DNA of 64,000 nt from Eonycteris spelaea (Eukaryota; Chordata; Mammalia; Chiroptera; Pteropodidae). This document shows positions 44,820 to 56,758 of this stretch, in pieces. Every line of letters begins with the position of its first letter. Positions within the stretch are counted from its first letter, which is position 1. Under the pieces are notes generated by a model. The model saw only the letters and a program-made list of their open reading frames with translations. It searched no databases and had not been told where the DNA came from. The stretch spans positions 1,054,001 to 1,118,000 of the forward strand of contig PUFA01000092.1 of NCBI GenBank assembly GCA_003508835.1, given 5' to 3'. The position numbers and the translations under genes were made by a program.

Positions 44820-46030
44820 ATAATTGTGAATTAATGAATTATTCCCATTTAAAGAATCAGCTTAAAACTTAACTTGAAATTTCATTCTTGTGTAATCTTA
44901 CTTATAAAAAGAGCATATGACCTCAAATACTCCTAAAAACTATAAGATTCTTTTGTTTTCTGGCCAACCAATCATCCAGCATCAGGAAATTCATGTTAGT
45001 AAGCCTCGTGCTTTCTAAAGTGTTGTATGAGCCTCCCTGGGAGAGTCTATGTAGACCTCATGAGAATTTCTAATGTTCTTTCTCATGAGAGGCTCCACAG
45101 AAAAAGTTGACAAGAGGTCCGAATGTGCAATCAATGCAAGACATCCCAATTGGTGTCCTAACTCTTTTCCTCACTGATCACAGTCACTGATTCAAACTCT
45201 AGCTCCACTGATCCAAGGACTGAAAGTGCCCTTGTATCTCATCAAAGAAAAATATTCTTTGTTACCAATGTCTTTATATCCTACTGGCTACAACACTTTT
45301 ATCAGCACTTTCTATCCCATGTCTCTAACAGTGCTTTACCATTTGATCTCCTGCATACTTCCACCAACCAAAAGGATTGCAAAAGCTTCATTGTCTGTAA
45401 TTTCTGTTACTAACAGCATAAGTATATTGAGCTCGAATCGTCAAATAGCCACACACTCCCACCCTTTAAATTCTGAAATAATCTTCACTCCTCCCCAGGG
45501 AAAATGCTACCTTCAATAATCGGGAATTACTAATCTAGCATCCTTAGGCCACACAAGTAGAGAGCATTCAAGCCGAAGACATCTAGATTATATGTCCATA
45601 GTCTAATTTTCTCCTGCAAGTATTGCCAGTATCTCAGACAAAAAGCCCTTTGGCTTTCCATGATTTGGTCTAGACAGGACCTGTCACACACATATACTGG
45701 TACAGCTATTGACCCCAAGAGTCCTCGTAAAAGTGGGACAAATACTTTTTTGGCCAGTCTGACCCATATAGTGGGAACCTTTACTTGTGGCATTCATGTC
45801 TATAAAAATGTGAGGATCAAAGGAGCGGTTTATGTTGAGCTGTGATCTTAACTAGGCAGGTTTCTGGTTTTTACATTTCTTTTCTCAACCCTTTATAATC
45901 CTATTTTCTTTCTCTTCACGGTATCTCATACCTTCATAAGTTCTTCCCCCATTTCCCTAATCAAACCTTTTCCCAAAATTCATTTACTCTGAAATATAGA
46001 TCATTGATAACAACTTAAAGTGTTATCTAC
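44820..46030. other. Mostly unassigned; weak L2-like text at 45170-45520
   Basis: 'ctttatatcctactggctac' and 'ttgatctcctgcatacttcc' within pyrimidine-rich sequence may be L2. Frames of 97 codons (45226-45519, plus) and 87 codons (45530-45793, minus) have no motif I recognise. Confidence 0.3.
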
Positions 46031-46032
46031 AA

Positions 46033-46047
46033 TATGCGCGCGCGCGT

Positions 46048-46102
<55 letters not shown>
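46033..46102 (+). repeat. (CG)n then (CA)n alternating purine-pyrimidine tract
   Basis: Sixteen bases of alternating GC ('gcgcgcgcgcgtgcgc' type) continue without a phase break into about 52 bases of CA. The whole 70-bp tract alternates purine and pyrimidine. Confidence 0.97.
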
Positions 46103-46106
<4 letters not shown>

Positions 46107-46318
46107 AAGACTTGAATGTAAGTGATGTTCTAAATCAGACATGCAAGGGGCAAGCCAAGCACCTAGGGAGACTGAAGTTGATCTCCAAAAGAAAAAGTTT
46201 TGACATCAAATTCCCTGAGTTTATCACCTCCACTTAGCTCTGCCCTACTTTTCCTTTCCCACCCAAGAATTCTGGGATCCCTCTGTGCTTCAACCATGTC
46301 CAGATGCTGGCTTCCTTT

Positions 46319-46350
<32 letters not shown>

Positions 46351-46352
46351 AA
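46319..46352 (+). repeat. A-rich (AAAAG)n tract
   Basis: A run of A followed by aaaag units, next to the 3' end of the antisense L1. Confidence 0.9.
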
Positions 46353-49300
46353 TAGCTTTACCAAGACATAATCCACACATTTAAAGTTAACAGTTCAGTG
46401 GTTTTTACTATAGTTAGTAGTACTAAATTCATGTATGGTATGATGTATTTTGGAGTATGTTTCCAAAGAAATTGTATAATTTTGCATTATTTTCATCCAG
46501 CATCTGATGGTTCCAATTTCTCCACATCCTTGCTAACACCTATCTCTTTTTGATTATAACCATCTTAATGGATGTAAAGTGGAATCTCATTGTGGTTTTG
46601 ATTTGCATTGCCCTGATGAATAATGATATTGAGTACTGTTTCTTATGCTTATTGGACATTTTTATATCTTCTTTGATGTAATGTCCATTGAGATCAGATG
46701 CTCATTTTTTAATTGAGTTATATATCTTTTTATTACTGTCTTTTGGTTACTAGGTATTGATAAACCCTTATTAGATATGTGATTTGCAAATATTTTCTCC
46801 AGTACTATGGGTTGTCTTTTCACTTTCTTGATGGTATCTTTTAAAGCACAAAAGTTTCAAATTTTGGTGAACTTTAATTTATCTACTTTTTATTTTGCTG
46901 CTTGTCTCACATCCAACAAGTTTTCACCTAAAGCAAGGTAACAGAAATTTACTCCTATATTTATTTCTAATAGGTTTATAATTTTACCTCTTACATTTAG
47001 ACCAATGATCTATTTTTCGTTAATTTGTATATATGGTGCGAGGAAGGAGACTATTTTATTCTTTTGCATGTGAATGTCCTGGAGTCCCAGTGTCATTTAT
47101 TGAAAAGACTATTCTTTCCCCCATTGAATTGTCTGAATACCCTTGTCAAAAATCAAATCAACATAAATGTAAGGGTTTATTTGTGGATTCTCTATTTCAT
47201 TTCATTGTTCTATATGTATATCTTTATGCCTGCACCACACTGTCTTAAGTATTGAAGCTTTGTAGTAAGTTTTGAAATCAGGAAGTTTGGGTCCTCCAAC
47301 TTTGTATTCTTTTTCAAGATTGTTTTAGCTATTCTAGCTTCTCAAACATCCATATGAATTTTAGAAACAGTTTGTCATTTTCTGCAAATAATCCAGATGG
47401 GATTTTGATAAAGACTGTGTTTAATCTGTAGACCATCCAAGAAATATTGCCATCTTTACAATGTAAGGTTTTTAAATCTAGGAATGTGGACAGTATCTCT
47501 ACTTAATTAGAACCTCTATTTTCTCTCAACATTTTTTTGTCATTTTCAGAGTGTAACTGTTATACTTCTTTTGTTAAATTTATTCTTATTTTATTCTTTT
47601 TGATACCATTGTAAATGGAATTTTTCTCAATTTAATTATCTGATTGTTCATTGCTAGTATGGAGAAATTCAATTGATTTATGTATATTGATCCTGTCTGT
47701 ATCTTGCAAATGCTCATCGCATTTATCAGTTTTCATAAATGATATAAACAAGTTTTTAGTGGATTCCTTAAGATTTTCTATATATAACATTATGTCGTCT
47801 GCCAATAAATAAATCTTTCATTATTTTTCTTGTCTAATTTCTAGGGTAATGTGAGTAGAAATGGCAAGAGTGATCATCTTTATCTTTTCCTGATCTTAAA
47901 GAAAAAGCACTCAATCTACCACCATTAAGTTTGATTTTTGCTGTCAGTTTTTTTGTAGATTTCTTTATCAGGTTGAGGAAATTAGCTTCTATTTCAAGTT
48001 TGTTGAATATTTTAATCCTGAAGTAACATTGGGTTTTGTTAAAAAAAAAAAATGTCTGAGTATATAGAGGTGACTGTGTAGTTTTTGGTTCTTTGTTCTT
48101 TGGTTCTTTGTTTGGTTTTTTGATGTGGTATATTACATTAATTGATTTTCAACTGTTAAACAATCTCTATATTCCTGAGATAAATCCCACTTGGTCATAA
48201 TGTGTATCATTCTTTTTATATGTTACTGAATTTTGTTTGCTAGTATTTTGTTAAAGATTTTAGTTTCTACATTTACAAAAACATATTGGTCTATAGTGTT
48301 TTCTTTTTCTTCTGATGTCTTTTAATCTAAAGTGTGTCTCAGATAGACAGTCTATAGTTAGATCTTTTTTTTTTTATCCAGTCTGACAATTTCAGACTCG
48401 ATTATATTGTTCTATTCACTCACATTTAATATTAATTTGATATCATTGGGCTTACATCTGCTATTTGAACTTTTGTTTTCTGTAATGTCTCATGTCTTTT
48501 TTGTTCCTCTATTTCTCCCTTTACTGCTTCCTTTTACATTAAGTGTATATTTTCTAATGCACTATTTTTATTTCTTCTATGATTTTTCACTATATTTTTG
48601 GGATTACTCTAGGACTTACCATATACATCTTCACTTACCAGAATCTATTTCATATTTATAATAGCTTAATTTTAATGAGATATGGATAATTTCAGCAAGA
48701 TATATATACATATATATAGATAGATATTCCCTCTTCATATATATAAAACAAAAAGACAGTTCATTGCTATAAATTATTACTTATATAATTTTATGTCTCT
48801 TAAAGAAACTGAGGGAAGACAGAAGAGCAACTATGTATTTGTGGAATAACTTATATAAACCTCTTTATTTATCATTTTTGGTTCTCCTTATTTGTTCTTC
48901 TGGATTCAAGTTAAAATTTGATGTAATTTACTTACTTGAATACAGTTTTGCTCCACCTACAAACTTTGTTATTGTTAAATATATTATATTTTATATGTTA
49001 TAGGCCCGACAATACGATGTATACATATTGTATTATACAGTTGCTTTTCAAATCAATTAAAAGAAAAAGAAATATGCATTTCTTCTCATTTGTACTCTCT
49101 TTTATAATAACATAATTATAATTTATAATTATAAATTAAATTCTTTGTACTTTTATATTTACATAATTATAATTTATAGTTGTATAAGTACATTTATATT
49201 ATATAATTATTGACTATATTTATAATTATATAATTACCTTTACTAATTTTTTTTATTTTTTCATGAGGATTTGAATTACTGTCTGGGAATACTTATTTTA

Positions 49301-49828
49301 CCCAGAAGAACTTCTTTTGGCATTGGTAGGTCTGCTAGCCATGAATTCTTTCAGTTTTTTTTTATCTTGAAATGTTTTTAATTTCACCTTTATATTTAAA
49401 AAATAGTTTTGCTATGTGTAAGATTCTTGTTTGACAGAATTTTTTTCTTTCGGTATTTTAAATATGTCATTCTACTACCATCTTGACGTCATTGTCTCTG
49501 ATGAGAAATCTTCAGTTAATCTTATTGGGATCCCTTGTATATGATGAGTCATGTTATCTTGCTGCTGCTTTCAAAGTTTTATTTTTGTCTTTGGCTTTCA
49601 ACATTTGACAACAATATGTTTTGGTGTTAAACTCTTTGCATTTATACTACTTGGAGTTTATTGAATTTCTTGAATGCATGGATTAATGCTTTTCATTAAA
49701 TATGGGAAGTTTTAGTTATTATTATTTCAAATATTTGTTTCTTTTCCTTTCTCTCTTTTCTCTCCTGAGTATACGAAATATTTGCTATACTAAATGTTGT
49801 TTGATATTTCTCTAAAGCTTTGTTCATT

Positions 49829-50146
49829 TTATTGAATTTTTTCCCTCTGTTCTTTGGACTGAGTAATCCCTGTCAATCGATTTTCAAGTTCACTAATTCT
49901 TTCTGCTGCCAATTTAAATCTATTGTCAACTCCCTCTAATAATATTTTTATTTCACGTATTACACTTTTCAGCTCCTGAATTTCCATTTGGTTCTGTTTT
50001 ATAAATTTTATTTCTTTATTGATATTCATTTGGAGAGACATTGTTGTCATATCTTCCTTTAATTTATGTATGGTTTCCTTTAGTTCTTTGAACATATTTA
50101 TAATGATTATTTTGAAATTTTTGTTAATTCTGATTTTCACATGCAT
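49829..50146 (-). pseudogene. L1 ORF1 coiled-coil remnant
   Basis: A 105-codon minus-strand frame with a heptad-rich middle. The segment ELKSVIREIKILLEGVDN is followed by RFKLAAERISELENRL and TGITQSKEQREK, which is the end of the ORF1p coiled coil leading to the RNA-recognition domain. ORF1p trimerises through this coil and coats L1 RNA. The frame is open by survival only; sequence downstream in the element (49260-49820) that should encode the RRM and C-terminal domain is shifted and interrupted. Not a host coiled-coil gene. Confidence 0.8.
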
Positions 50147-50849
50147 CTGGACCTCTCACAGCCAGATCCTTTGCTTGCTTTTTCCTGTGTATGGGTCACA
50201 TTTTCCTGTTTCTTTTCATGTCTTGTTGAAAATTGTACTTTTCAGCTAATATATTGTAGTACTCCCAGATCTTGATTTTTCCTTCTCCCCAAGATGTCTT
50301 CTTGTTGTTGTTATTTGTTTAGTGACTTAACTAGACTATTTTAATGATATCTATTTCTTCTCGAAGAGAGTACACAGTCACCCAATTGTTTTATTAGACA
50401 TTTTTTTTTACTTATTTTTTTTCCTGATCTCTGTTAACCTGTCAGTCTCTGTGGGTACCACACCAGCTGTTAGGCTCCACTACTAATTGCCAGCTGATTA
50501 CTCTATTGTTTCTGTCAATGTCCTGGAGCATAAATTGCTTCACAGTCTAATTTAACAAAATGCTGACCCCATTGCAGAGGTGTTTATGAGACCAGTCTCT
50601 CAAGTTTGTTCTGACCTCAGGAAGGCCTTTTTTTAGCTGTCTCTTTCCCTAGTTCTCTCTGGCAAACTAGCTGGCCTAAGATTTTGCTTGTTGCTCTAAT
50701 AGAGATACAAGTCTCTTAAAATCTCCATTGTCTCAAAAAGCATCCCTAAGCTCTAGCATCCCTATGCTCTGCTTTCCTCTAAAGTAAATTCCTAAGTGAG
50801 AACTTAGGAGATGTCTCTTTCTGTAGCCTGTCTCTATGTCATCACTCCA

Positions 50850-50880
50850 CCCTCCCCACCCCACCCCCCCCCAAAAAATA
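50850..50880 (+). repeat. C-rich then A-rich low-complexity patch
   Basis: 'ccaccccaccccccccccaa'-type run followed by A6. Sits in the presumed L1 5' UTR. Confidence 0.8.
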
Positions 50881-51854
50881 AAAAATCAGACAAAATCTCT
50901 GAGCCAATGCTCTGGGGCTGGGGGCAGAAATAGCCCATGAATCTTAGAATGAAATCTTTGCTTAGGCCCTGAATGTGGTGACAGCCTCTAGTATTCATGG
51001 CTTGCCTCTTTTGGAATGCAACCTCCACTCTATAAGAGAGATGGGATAAAGCAATTAGGGTCCCAGGGTTCTCAGCATGCTGTGCCTGGGGTAGGGTCTC
51101 CACTTTATAAGTGGTTTCTTGAGGAAGAAAGGGACACCCTTACCTCTCAGCTTCATTTGCTTGAGATTTAGCTTCTGAAACATGAACCCAGAAGGAATAA
51201 GAAATTCTGGTTGCCTAATCTTCCCAGGGAGATACCATAGTTCTTGCCTGGGAGTGTGTGTGTGTGGAGGGTGGCAGGGGGAGGGGGGAAGCCCCTGCTG
51301 GTCACATCTACCCACCTGAGACACTATCAGGCTCAGCTGTGGGAGGCTGAAAGGGGAAGTGGAGGTTCCACAAATTCTTGTTATTCTCACCAAAATACAG
51401 TAAATTTTCTTAAATAAGTGTTTTTTTACTTGCTATATGCCCTTAGGACAGTTTTTGAAATTTTTAAATGATTTGTTTTTCAAATAATTTTCATTGATTG
51501 TGGTGATTTCACTGGAGAGAAGATTCACAGAGCTCCTCACACCACATTTAAGATCTGGATCTCTCCTCTGCTCCAGTTTTACATGGGCCAGAAGACCCTG
51601 CCCCTCTATGTAACAGGAGTTATAAGAGAAGCACCTAGTGCTGGAATTTTAGTCTGATGGGAGCAGGTTTGGAGGTGGGTATTATAGGTACTTTCTTAGA
51701 TCCCCAGAAATGAACCAGCCCCAGCCTAGAAGGAAGTCTAAAGAGAAGTTTTCTATCTCTTTAAGATGGTTCTAGCATCCAGGGTCTCAGTTTTCAGGAG
51801 AGTGAGGTCTGTGGTTTTCGAAAAAGTTTTCTCATTATTTGTTTAGCTTTCAAT

Positions 51855-52450
51855 TGAGTTGTTTTCCTGAGATTTTATTAATGTATCACAGAAGCTGAAA
51901 GAGAAAGGAATGAAGGAAAACAAAAAGAACTGGAGGAGAGTAAATAGGTAAGCAAAAGAAAAACCAAGGGTTTCTGTTTTGCTGGAGTTTGGTAAATATG
52001 ATTGACTGGTAAACTGCTTTAGGCAGATAGAATTGGTAGAAGGTAAAAACTGTATAAACCCCCATTATAATCTAGATCCTACCAGGTTTACTTCCTGGCT
52101 GTACCAGGTTTACTTCCGCCACTTGCCTTTGCTGACCCCATGCCAACCTGCCCCCTCATCCTTCCTTACAACAACATAAGTGTGTTTTTCATGCCTAGTG
52201 AGACTTTTTTTTTTTACCAGTATTATCTGTATCCCCTGCCTATGCTTATCTGCTTTATCTCCAGAGTTTAAATCTCACTAATGAACATGTATATTGTTCT
52301 TTAGAACATACATGTTTTCATGGCTTAAAGAAACTGAATAGCAATAGTCTAGGTTAAATTAATGTCTATAAGCTCATGTTCTCCTTACTATTTCTTAATA
52401 TGAATTCAGGTTATAGGTCAATAGAGAATAGTTTTGATAAACTGGGGATT
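51855..52450. other. No recognisable feature
   Basis: Contains a short duplicated motif ('accaggtttacttcc' at about 52081 and 52103) and a T run at 52206. Nothing else. Confidence 0.4.
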
Positions 52451-52454
52451 ATAT

Positions 52455-52605
52455 CATAATGATTCAGAGCCTTGTTTCTGAGAGGCTCCTGAATTCCAAT
52501 CCCAATTTTTTTTTTATCTGGCTCTGCTTTCTATGAGTAAATTGTTTTATTTTTTCAAACTTTTGTTCCCATACCTATTATATAACATACTGTATACAGC
52601 AATAG
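52455..52605 (+). repeat. MIR SINE
   Basis: 'tgattcagagccttgtttct', 'gaattccaatccc', 'tggctctgctttctatgagt' and 'cttttgttcccataccta' follow MIR from the tRNA-like part into the core, with a T run inserted. Confidence 0.65.
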
Positions 52606-52611
52606 GTTTAT

Positions 52612-52770
52612 AATAATCGATAAAAAAGTTTTTGAGCATTTACTGTGTGTCAGGAAATGATCTAAGTTCTTTCCATGTATTAACTAATTTAATATATATC
52701 ATATGTTTGGCACTATAGTGACACATGATAAAGCACTGAATAAATGTTTGTTATTACTAATAACTTTAAT
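52612..52770 (-). repeat. MIR-like fragments (antisense then sense 3' end)
   Basis: 'ttgagcatttactgtgtgtc' and 'atctaagttctttccatgta' are antisense MIR. 'tttggcactatagtgacaca' and 'aagcactgaataaatgtttg' read as a sense MIR/L2 3' end, possibly belonging to the MIR at 52455. Confidence 0.55.
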
Positions 52771-52973
52771 GAATCAACTGAAATGTTAACCACCCATTAA
52801 AAATCAGAAATAAAACAAAAGTCCTTCACTTTCCATCACAATAAAGAAACCCTAGCTTTTATATAATATACTCTTTCTACCTATTTGTTTTCAAGTATGT
52901 GGTGGGACAGATGAGGTCACATTTTACAAAAGAGATTCCAATTAGTACCATCCTTGAAAGTGATAAAAAGGAA

Positions 52974-52976
<3 letters not shown>

Positions 52977-53034
<58 letters not shown>
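52977..53034 (+). repeat. (TC)n microsatellite
   Basis: About 29 TC units ending in T5. Frames through it give Ser/Leu or Arg/Glu runs and are artefacts. Confidence 0.97.
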
Positions 53035-53039
<5 letters not shown>

Positions 53040-53168
53040 GGCTTAACAGGCATAATCTTCTCCAAGAAGATTTCCTCTTACTAAATCCCACACTGCCTCC
53101 ACCCATCCGCCAACTTTTTTTCTATATCTTCCATGACTCTTCTCATATTATCATATTCAATATTTTTT

Positions 53169-53567
53169 TGAATTTTTATGAGAGTTTATTTGAGCCAAAC
53201 TGACAACATGTGCTAGGGAGCAAGATCTCAAATGCTCCAGAGAATAACAGTTTCACAGCTTTTTTAATGCATTTGGATTAAAGAGGAAATTTAAGGAAGA
53301 TTACATGGAGGTAGGAGGAGCAAGGCAGGGAATGGGAATCACAGGATAGTGAACAAGATTTTGTGCTCTCTTGGGGGTAGCAGCAAAGGTATATTAACCA
53401 AGATGCACAGAAACAATGGACAGGGCTTACTCAGAGCAAAGATAAACCTTTTACTAAAAAGTTATATGCATGGGATATGACTACCCACCATGACCTTCCC
53501 AGTTAGGAATTTATAATCAGATCACCCTGTGAGGTTATTTTCCATAGAACTCCTTTTTTTGTTCACA
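53169..53567 (-). mobile_element. 3' LTR of a minus-strand endogenous retrovirus (probable)
   Basis: On plus it begins 'tgaatttttatgagagttta' and ends 'gttcaca', giving TG..CA ends on the minus strand. A minus-strand polyadenylation signal (AATAAA in 'ggctcaaataaactctc') lies about 25 bases from the presumed end. Just outside its minus-strand 5' edge is a polypurine run (caaaaaggggaat, 53580-53568), placed as a retroviral polypurine tract is. Family not determined. Confidence 0.55.
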
Positions 53568-53580
53568 ATTCCCCTTTTTG
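53568..53580 (-). promoter_or_regulatory. Probable polypurine tract
   Basis: 'aaaaaggggaat' on minus, directly abutting the LTR start TGTGAAC. It primes plus-strand DNA synthesis in retroviruses. Its position is the main evidence for calling 53169-53567 a 3' LTR. Confidence 0.5.
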
Positions 53581-54330
53581 GTCATAAACCAATTCAAAGA
53601 ATGTATTGATGACCAATCTTTTGATTGGATAATGTATCACACTCAATTTTAATGATTTCTTTAATAAGACTTCACTGAAGAATTAGTATATAAATGCCCA
53701 GTCATTTTAAGTGTATTAGTGGCCAAAGATTTAATGAGAAGTTGGGCCAAATTTTTTAGGAATCTTCTCCCTATTTGCAAGTTCCGAGAACAGACTTCAG
53801 ATTTCACATGGAAAATATTCAGTCATGGCTGCCTACCCACGAGAATCAAAACCCCAAACAAAATCCATTTGAAGCTCATGTGTCCCGGGATAGCTGAATG
53901 TCCCCTCACCCAGCCATATGCTATGGTATATCAAAGGGTATTGTGTGACTTCTGGTTGACAAGTGTTATTTTTTAATCTAATTTTGAAAGAGTGGAATGT
54001 TTTCGGTGATTGAAGAGATGGCCAGGAGGCATTAATTTTATTCATAAATAGATTATTAAGCTCTAAATTTGCCAAAGTGATTGTCTAGATATATATTTTT
54101 TCATCTGAAGGTCAGAACACATACACATTGGATATGCTAGTAGTCCAAGAAATAATTCAGTCAACAATCACTTAATGGCTAGCCCAATTTGAGGAAGCTT
54201 TCGAAATACCTAAGAGGAAGCTAAAACAAACAATTGGACTGCATCCAGTTTGGATAGTAAAAATAATTAACACCTTGGTCCCATTATATGAATTGATAGG
54301 TCTTATAAGGTATTTCTGCTAGTTACAATA
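53581..54330 (-). mobile_element. Possible internal region of the same endogenous retrovirus
   Basis: Expected position of 3' internal sequence. An 80-codon minus-strand frame (53833-54075) has no domain I recognise, so viral identity rests only on the neighbouring LTR and polypurine tract. The right boundary is arbitrary. Confidence 0.3.
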
Positions 54331-54750
54331 CCTATCACTTCCTGAGCACATGCCTTTATTAGCATGATGGCATCTAATCTTTACATCCATTCGATTCTAG
54401 TAGAGTAGATAGTCCTCTAAACTTGCAATAAATTGCTGCTAAGAAATATGCCATGACAAAGATAATTCAGTGAAATAGCTGATTAACTGGGGGACTGAGG
54501 AGGAATTTCTAATCAGCCAGAATTTAGACATAGTATAAAGACTGTTTCTGGAAAAAGTTACTTTTTTTCTGGTATGTTCTCTCTTTCTAACAGTTTGCTG
54601 GTATACCAATCATTATAATGAATGACAGAGCATGAAAATAATCCCAGGATTAAATACAGAAAAAAAAAAAAAACAATTCTAGCTTTTTAGGGACTTCCAC
54701 AAAATTAAAAATCAATATCTATATTGTTTGTACATGTATTATTTCAAATA
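54331..54750. other. No recognisable feature
   Basis: AT-rich; A run at about 54660-54674. No landmarks. Confidence 0.4.
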
Positions 54751-54754
54751 CAAC

Positions 54755-54908
54755 AATGCAACAGAGGTCTTATACTCATTTCATAGATTAAAAAAGTAAA
54801 CTCAGGGAAATGGAGTTACTTTCCCAAAGCAGCAGTAAGGGGCAGAGCACCACAGGCTCACATCCAGGTCTTTCTGGCTCCGGAGGCTTTCTTTCTCACT
54901 ACTGCACT
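54755..54908 (-). repeat. MIR SINE, antisense
   Basis: 'acagaggtcttatactcatt', 'gtaaactcagggaaatggag', 'ggggcagagcaccacaggct' and 'tctttctggctccggaggct' then 'cactactgcactgcc' follow the MIR reverse complement through its tRNA-like end. Confidence 0.8.
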
Positions 54909-54909
54909 G

Positions 54910-55585
54910 CCAATCCCCAGGGGGGCTGCTTTTCCTTAGTATTTTATTCTTAAAATATAACCCTTGGCTCCACAACCTAAGAACACAATGTTATTTAAGA
55001 CATAATTCAATACCTTTAAAAATTGTAGAATGATCCTCATTAACAAATTCCAATAGAGTTTTAAAAATATATATTCCTAGAATTTTTCTGTTCACACATC
55101 CTTTCTATTTTCCTCCTCCTCATTCTTCCGTCTGGTTAAACTAAAGCAAAGAACATTAAATTCCTATGATGTAAGATCCTTACTTACTAAAGCCTTGTAT
55201 AAGAATCTTTACCATGACTCCCAAGAAACATTGAAAAATCCAGTCACTACAGTAAGACGACTTTACTGGAGCTACTGGATGGCAAGAGTGGGGAGAAAGA
55301 ACATTTACTTAGCAACCAGTATGCTCAACATATTTATCTTCTCTCACGCTTGGTAATAATGAAAAGATAAGGACTGTAAGCTATTAAAATGTGAAAGGAG
55401 AAACAAGTTAAAATTTGAAATGATAGAAGGAAAACTGAAGAAAAGGAGGAAAGCGTCAGCTGCAAAGTGAACTGAAACAACCTTTTCATGAGCTGAAATA
55501 ACTCCTGGGGAAGTCTCTAATGCCTTTTCACAGGATTTTTATCTGAATTAATTTTTTTAATGGTAAAAAATATCACAAATGTTGG
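54910..55585. other. No recognisable feature
   Basis: No landmarks seen. Confidence 0.4.
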
Positions 55586-55589
55586 CATT

Positions 55590-55748
55590 AATCTTTCCGC
55601 AATTCTAGAGGAAGGTATGAAGCTCAAGTTTTGAGAACTTTGGAATCAGAGAGGTTAAGAAACTCTTTTAGATCACAGTTGGAAAGCACCTGAGCCATGG
55701 TCCAAACCCAGGTCTCTCTGAGAGCAAGGTTTCACTCTTCGCTACAGC
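55590..55748 (-). repeat. MIR SINE, antisense
   Basis: 'agagaggttaagaaactctt', 'ttagatcacagttggaaagc' and 'gagccatggtccaaacccag' then 'gtctctctgag' fit the MIR reverse complement. Confidence 0.7.
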
Positions 55749-55829
55749 TAAGACAGGATTGTGCCTGCATTACTGAAGAAAAGCAGTAAGGACAGCACAG
55801 TATAGGAGAAGGGCACACATTGGAAACCT

Positions 55830-55988
55830 CCTCTCTTTTCTAACTGTATGAACTTTGGCAATAGTTTAATTTTTGTAACTTTTTTTCTCATCTATACAAT
55901 GGAGATAATACTTGCAAGAATACCTAAGTGGAGACACTTAGCACGTACCAGGCACAAAATAGCTTACATGTCTGTAAAATGCCCATAG
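55830..55988 (+). repeat. MIR SINE
   Basis: 'ctaactgtatgaactttggc', 'tttttctcatctatacaatg', 'gagataatacttgcaagaat' and 'ttagcacgtaccaggcacaa' are the MIR core and 3' end. Confidence 0.8.
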
Positions 55989-55989
55989 A

Positions 55990-56755
55990 AAATATTTTAC
56001 AGCTTTATTAGAAGTTCTTTTAATATCTAACCAAATACGTCCTCACACCAATTACAATTTGCATTCTGTTCTGAAATTAATATTGTTAATTGAGAAACTA
56101 TGAAAAGAGAGGTTGAGGAAAAACGAAGTACATGTCGTAAGAAAATCTGAAGTTAGGAGTGTATGTGGAAGGAAAAAAATGTGTAAATATTGTTAGTTGA
56201 GCTCCACACAAATTAATTGAACTTAAACACCATGTTCAGTGGTATTTGCTTTGAAGAATCTAAGCAGCAGATATTTCAACTGATAAATATCTCACATTTG
56301 CTTTGATTTAGCAGTCCTAAGAAAGGTTCTGATTGAAGGTAGTTCCCATTTGACATGCTTGGTTTATCCTATTTGTGGTAACTTTAGCTACAATCAAAAG
56401 CTCCAACAATTGACAACAATTCTCACCAGACTCATAAATTTATAACAAACTCAATTTTATAACAAATGAACTCATTTTTATAACAAACTCCATTGTCTAG
56501 CTATCCTGTCAGATGTAGACTCTTGGGGGAGTGGCTTGGATAAAAGGTTTTTAATAAAAGAAAAGAAAACATCCTTTCTTTGTGGCATTTCCTGAACACC
56601 GAGGCTTGTTTCATTAGTAACCCAATGAGACTTTGGAACAACCTCTGTATCTTACTTTCCAGTTACAAACCTTAGAGAATATGAAATGTTTCCTGAAGTC
56701 TAGCTAGTTTTCAACTCTTCATTGCTTACAATGCCTTGAATTCATAAATATATAG
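55990..56755. other. No recognisable feature
   Basis: AT-rich. A local repetition of 'ataacaaactc' / 'ataacaaatgaactc' lies at 56440-56490. Nothing else. Confidence 0.4.
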
Positions 56756-56758
56756 CTG

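Larger units (their letters stand above)
46355..51850 (-). mobile_element. Long antisense L1 with ORF2, ORF1 and probable 5' UTR remnants
   Basis: Read on plus, this runs from the L1 3' end backwards. It starts with the 3' UTR and ORF2 C-terminus (46500-47960: 'tggtttttgatttgcattg'-type, 'ggtcctccaactttgtattc', 'tctatatataacattatgtc'). ORF2 reverse transcriptase text follows (48130-48310: 'ataaatcccacttggtcata', 'gctagtattttgttaaagat'), then the ORF2 N-terminal part (48330-48620), ORF1 (49260-50150) and 5' UTR-like text up to about 51850. Near 48318-48330 the reverse transcriptase text passes straight into endonuclease text, so part of ORF2 is deleted. 50430-51850 is assigned by position and is less certain. 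All frames are broken. Confidence 0.75.

Noticed and set aside
49829..50146. A host coiled-coil protein exon
   Set aside because: The heptads and ISELENRL-type ending are those of L1 ORF1p, and ordered antisense L1 landmarks flank it on both sides.
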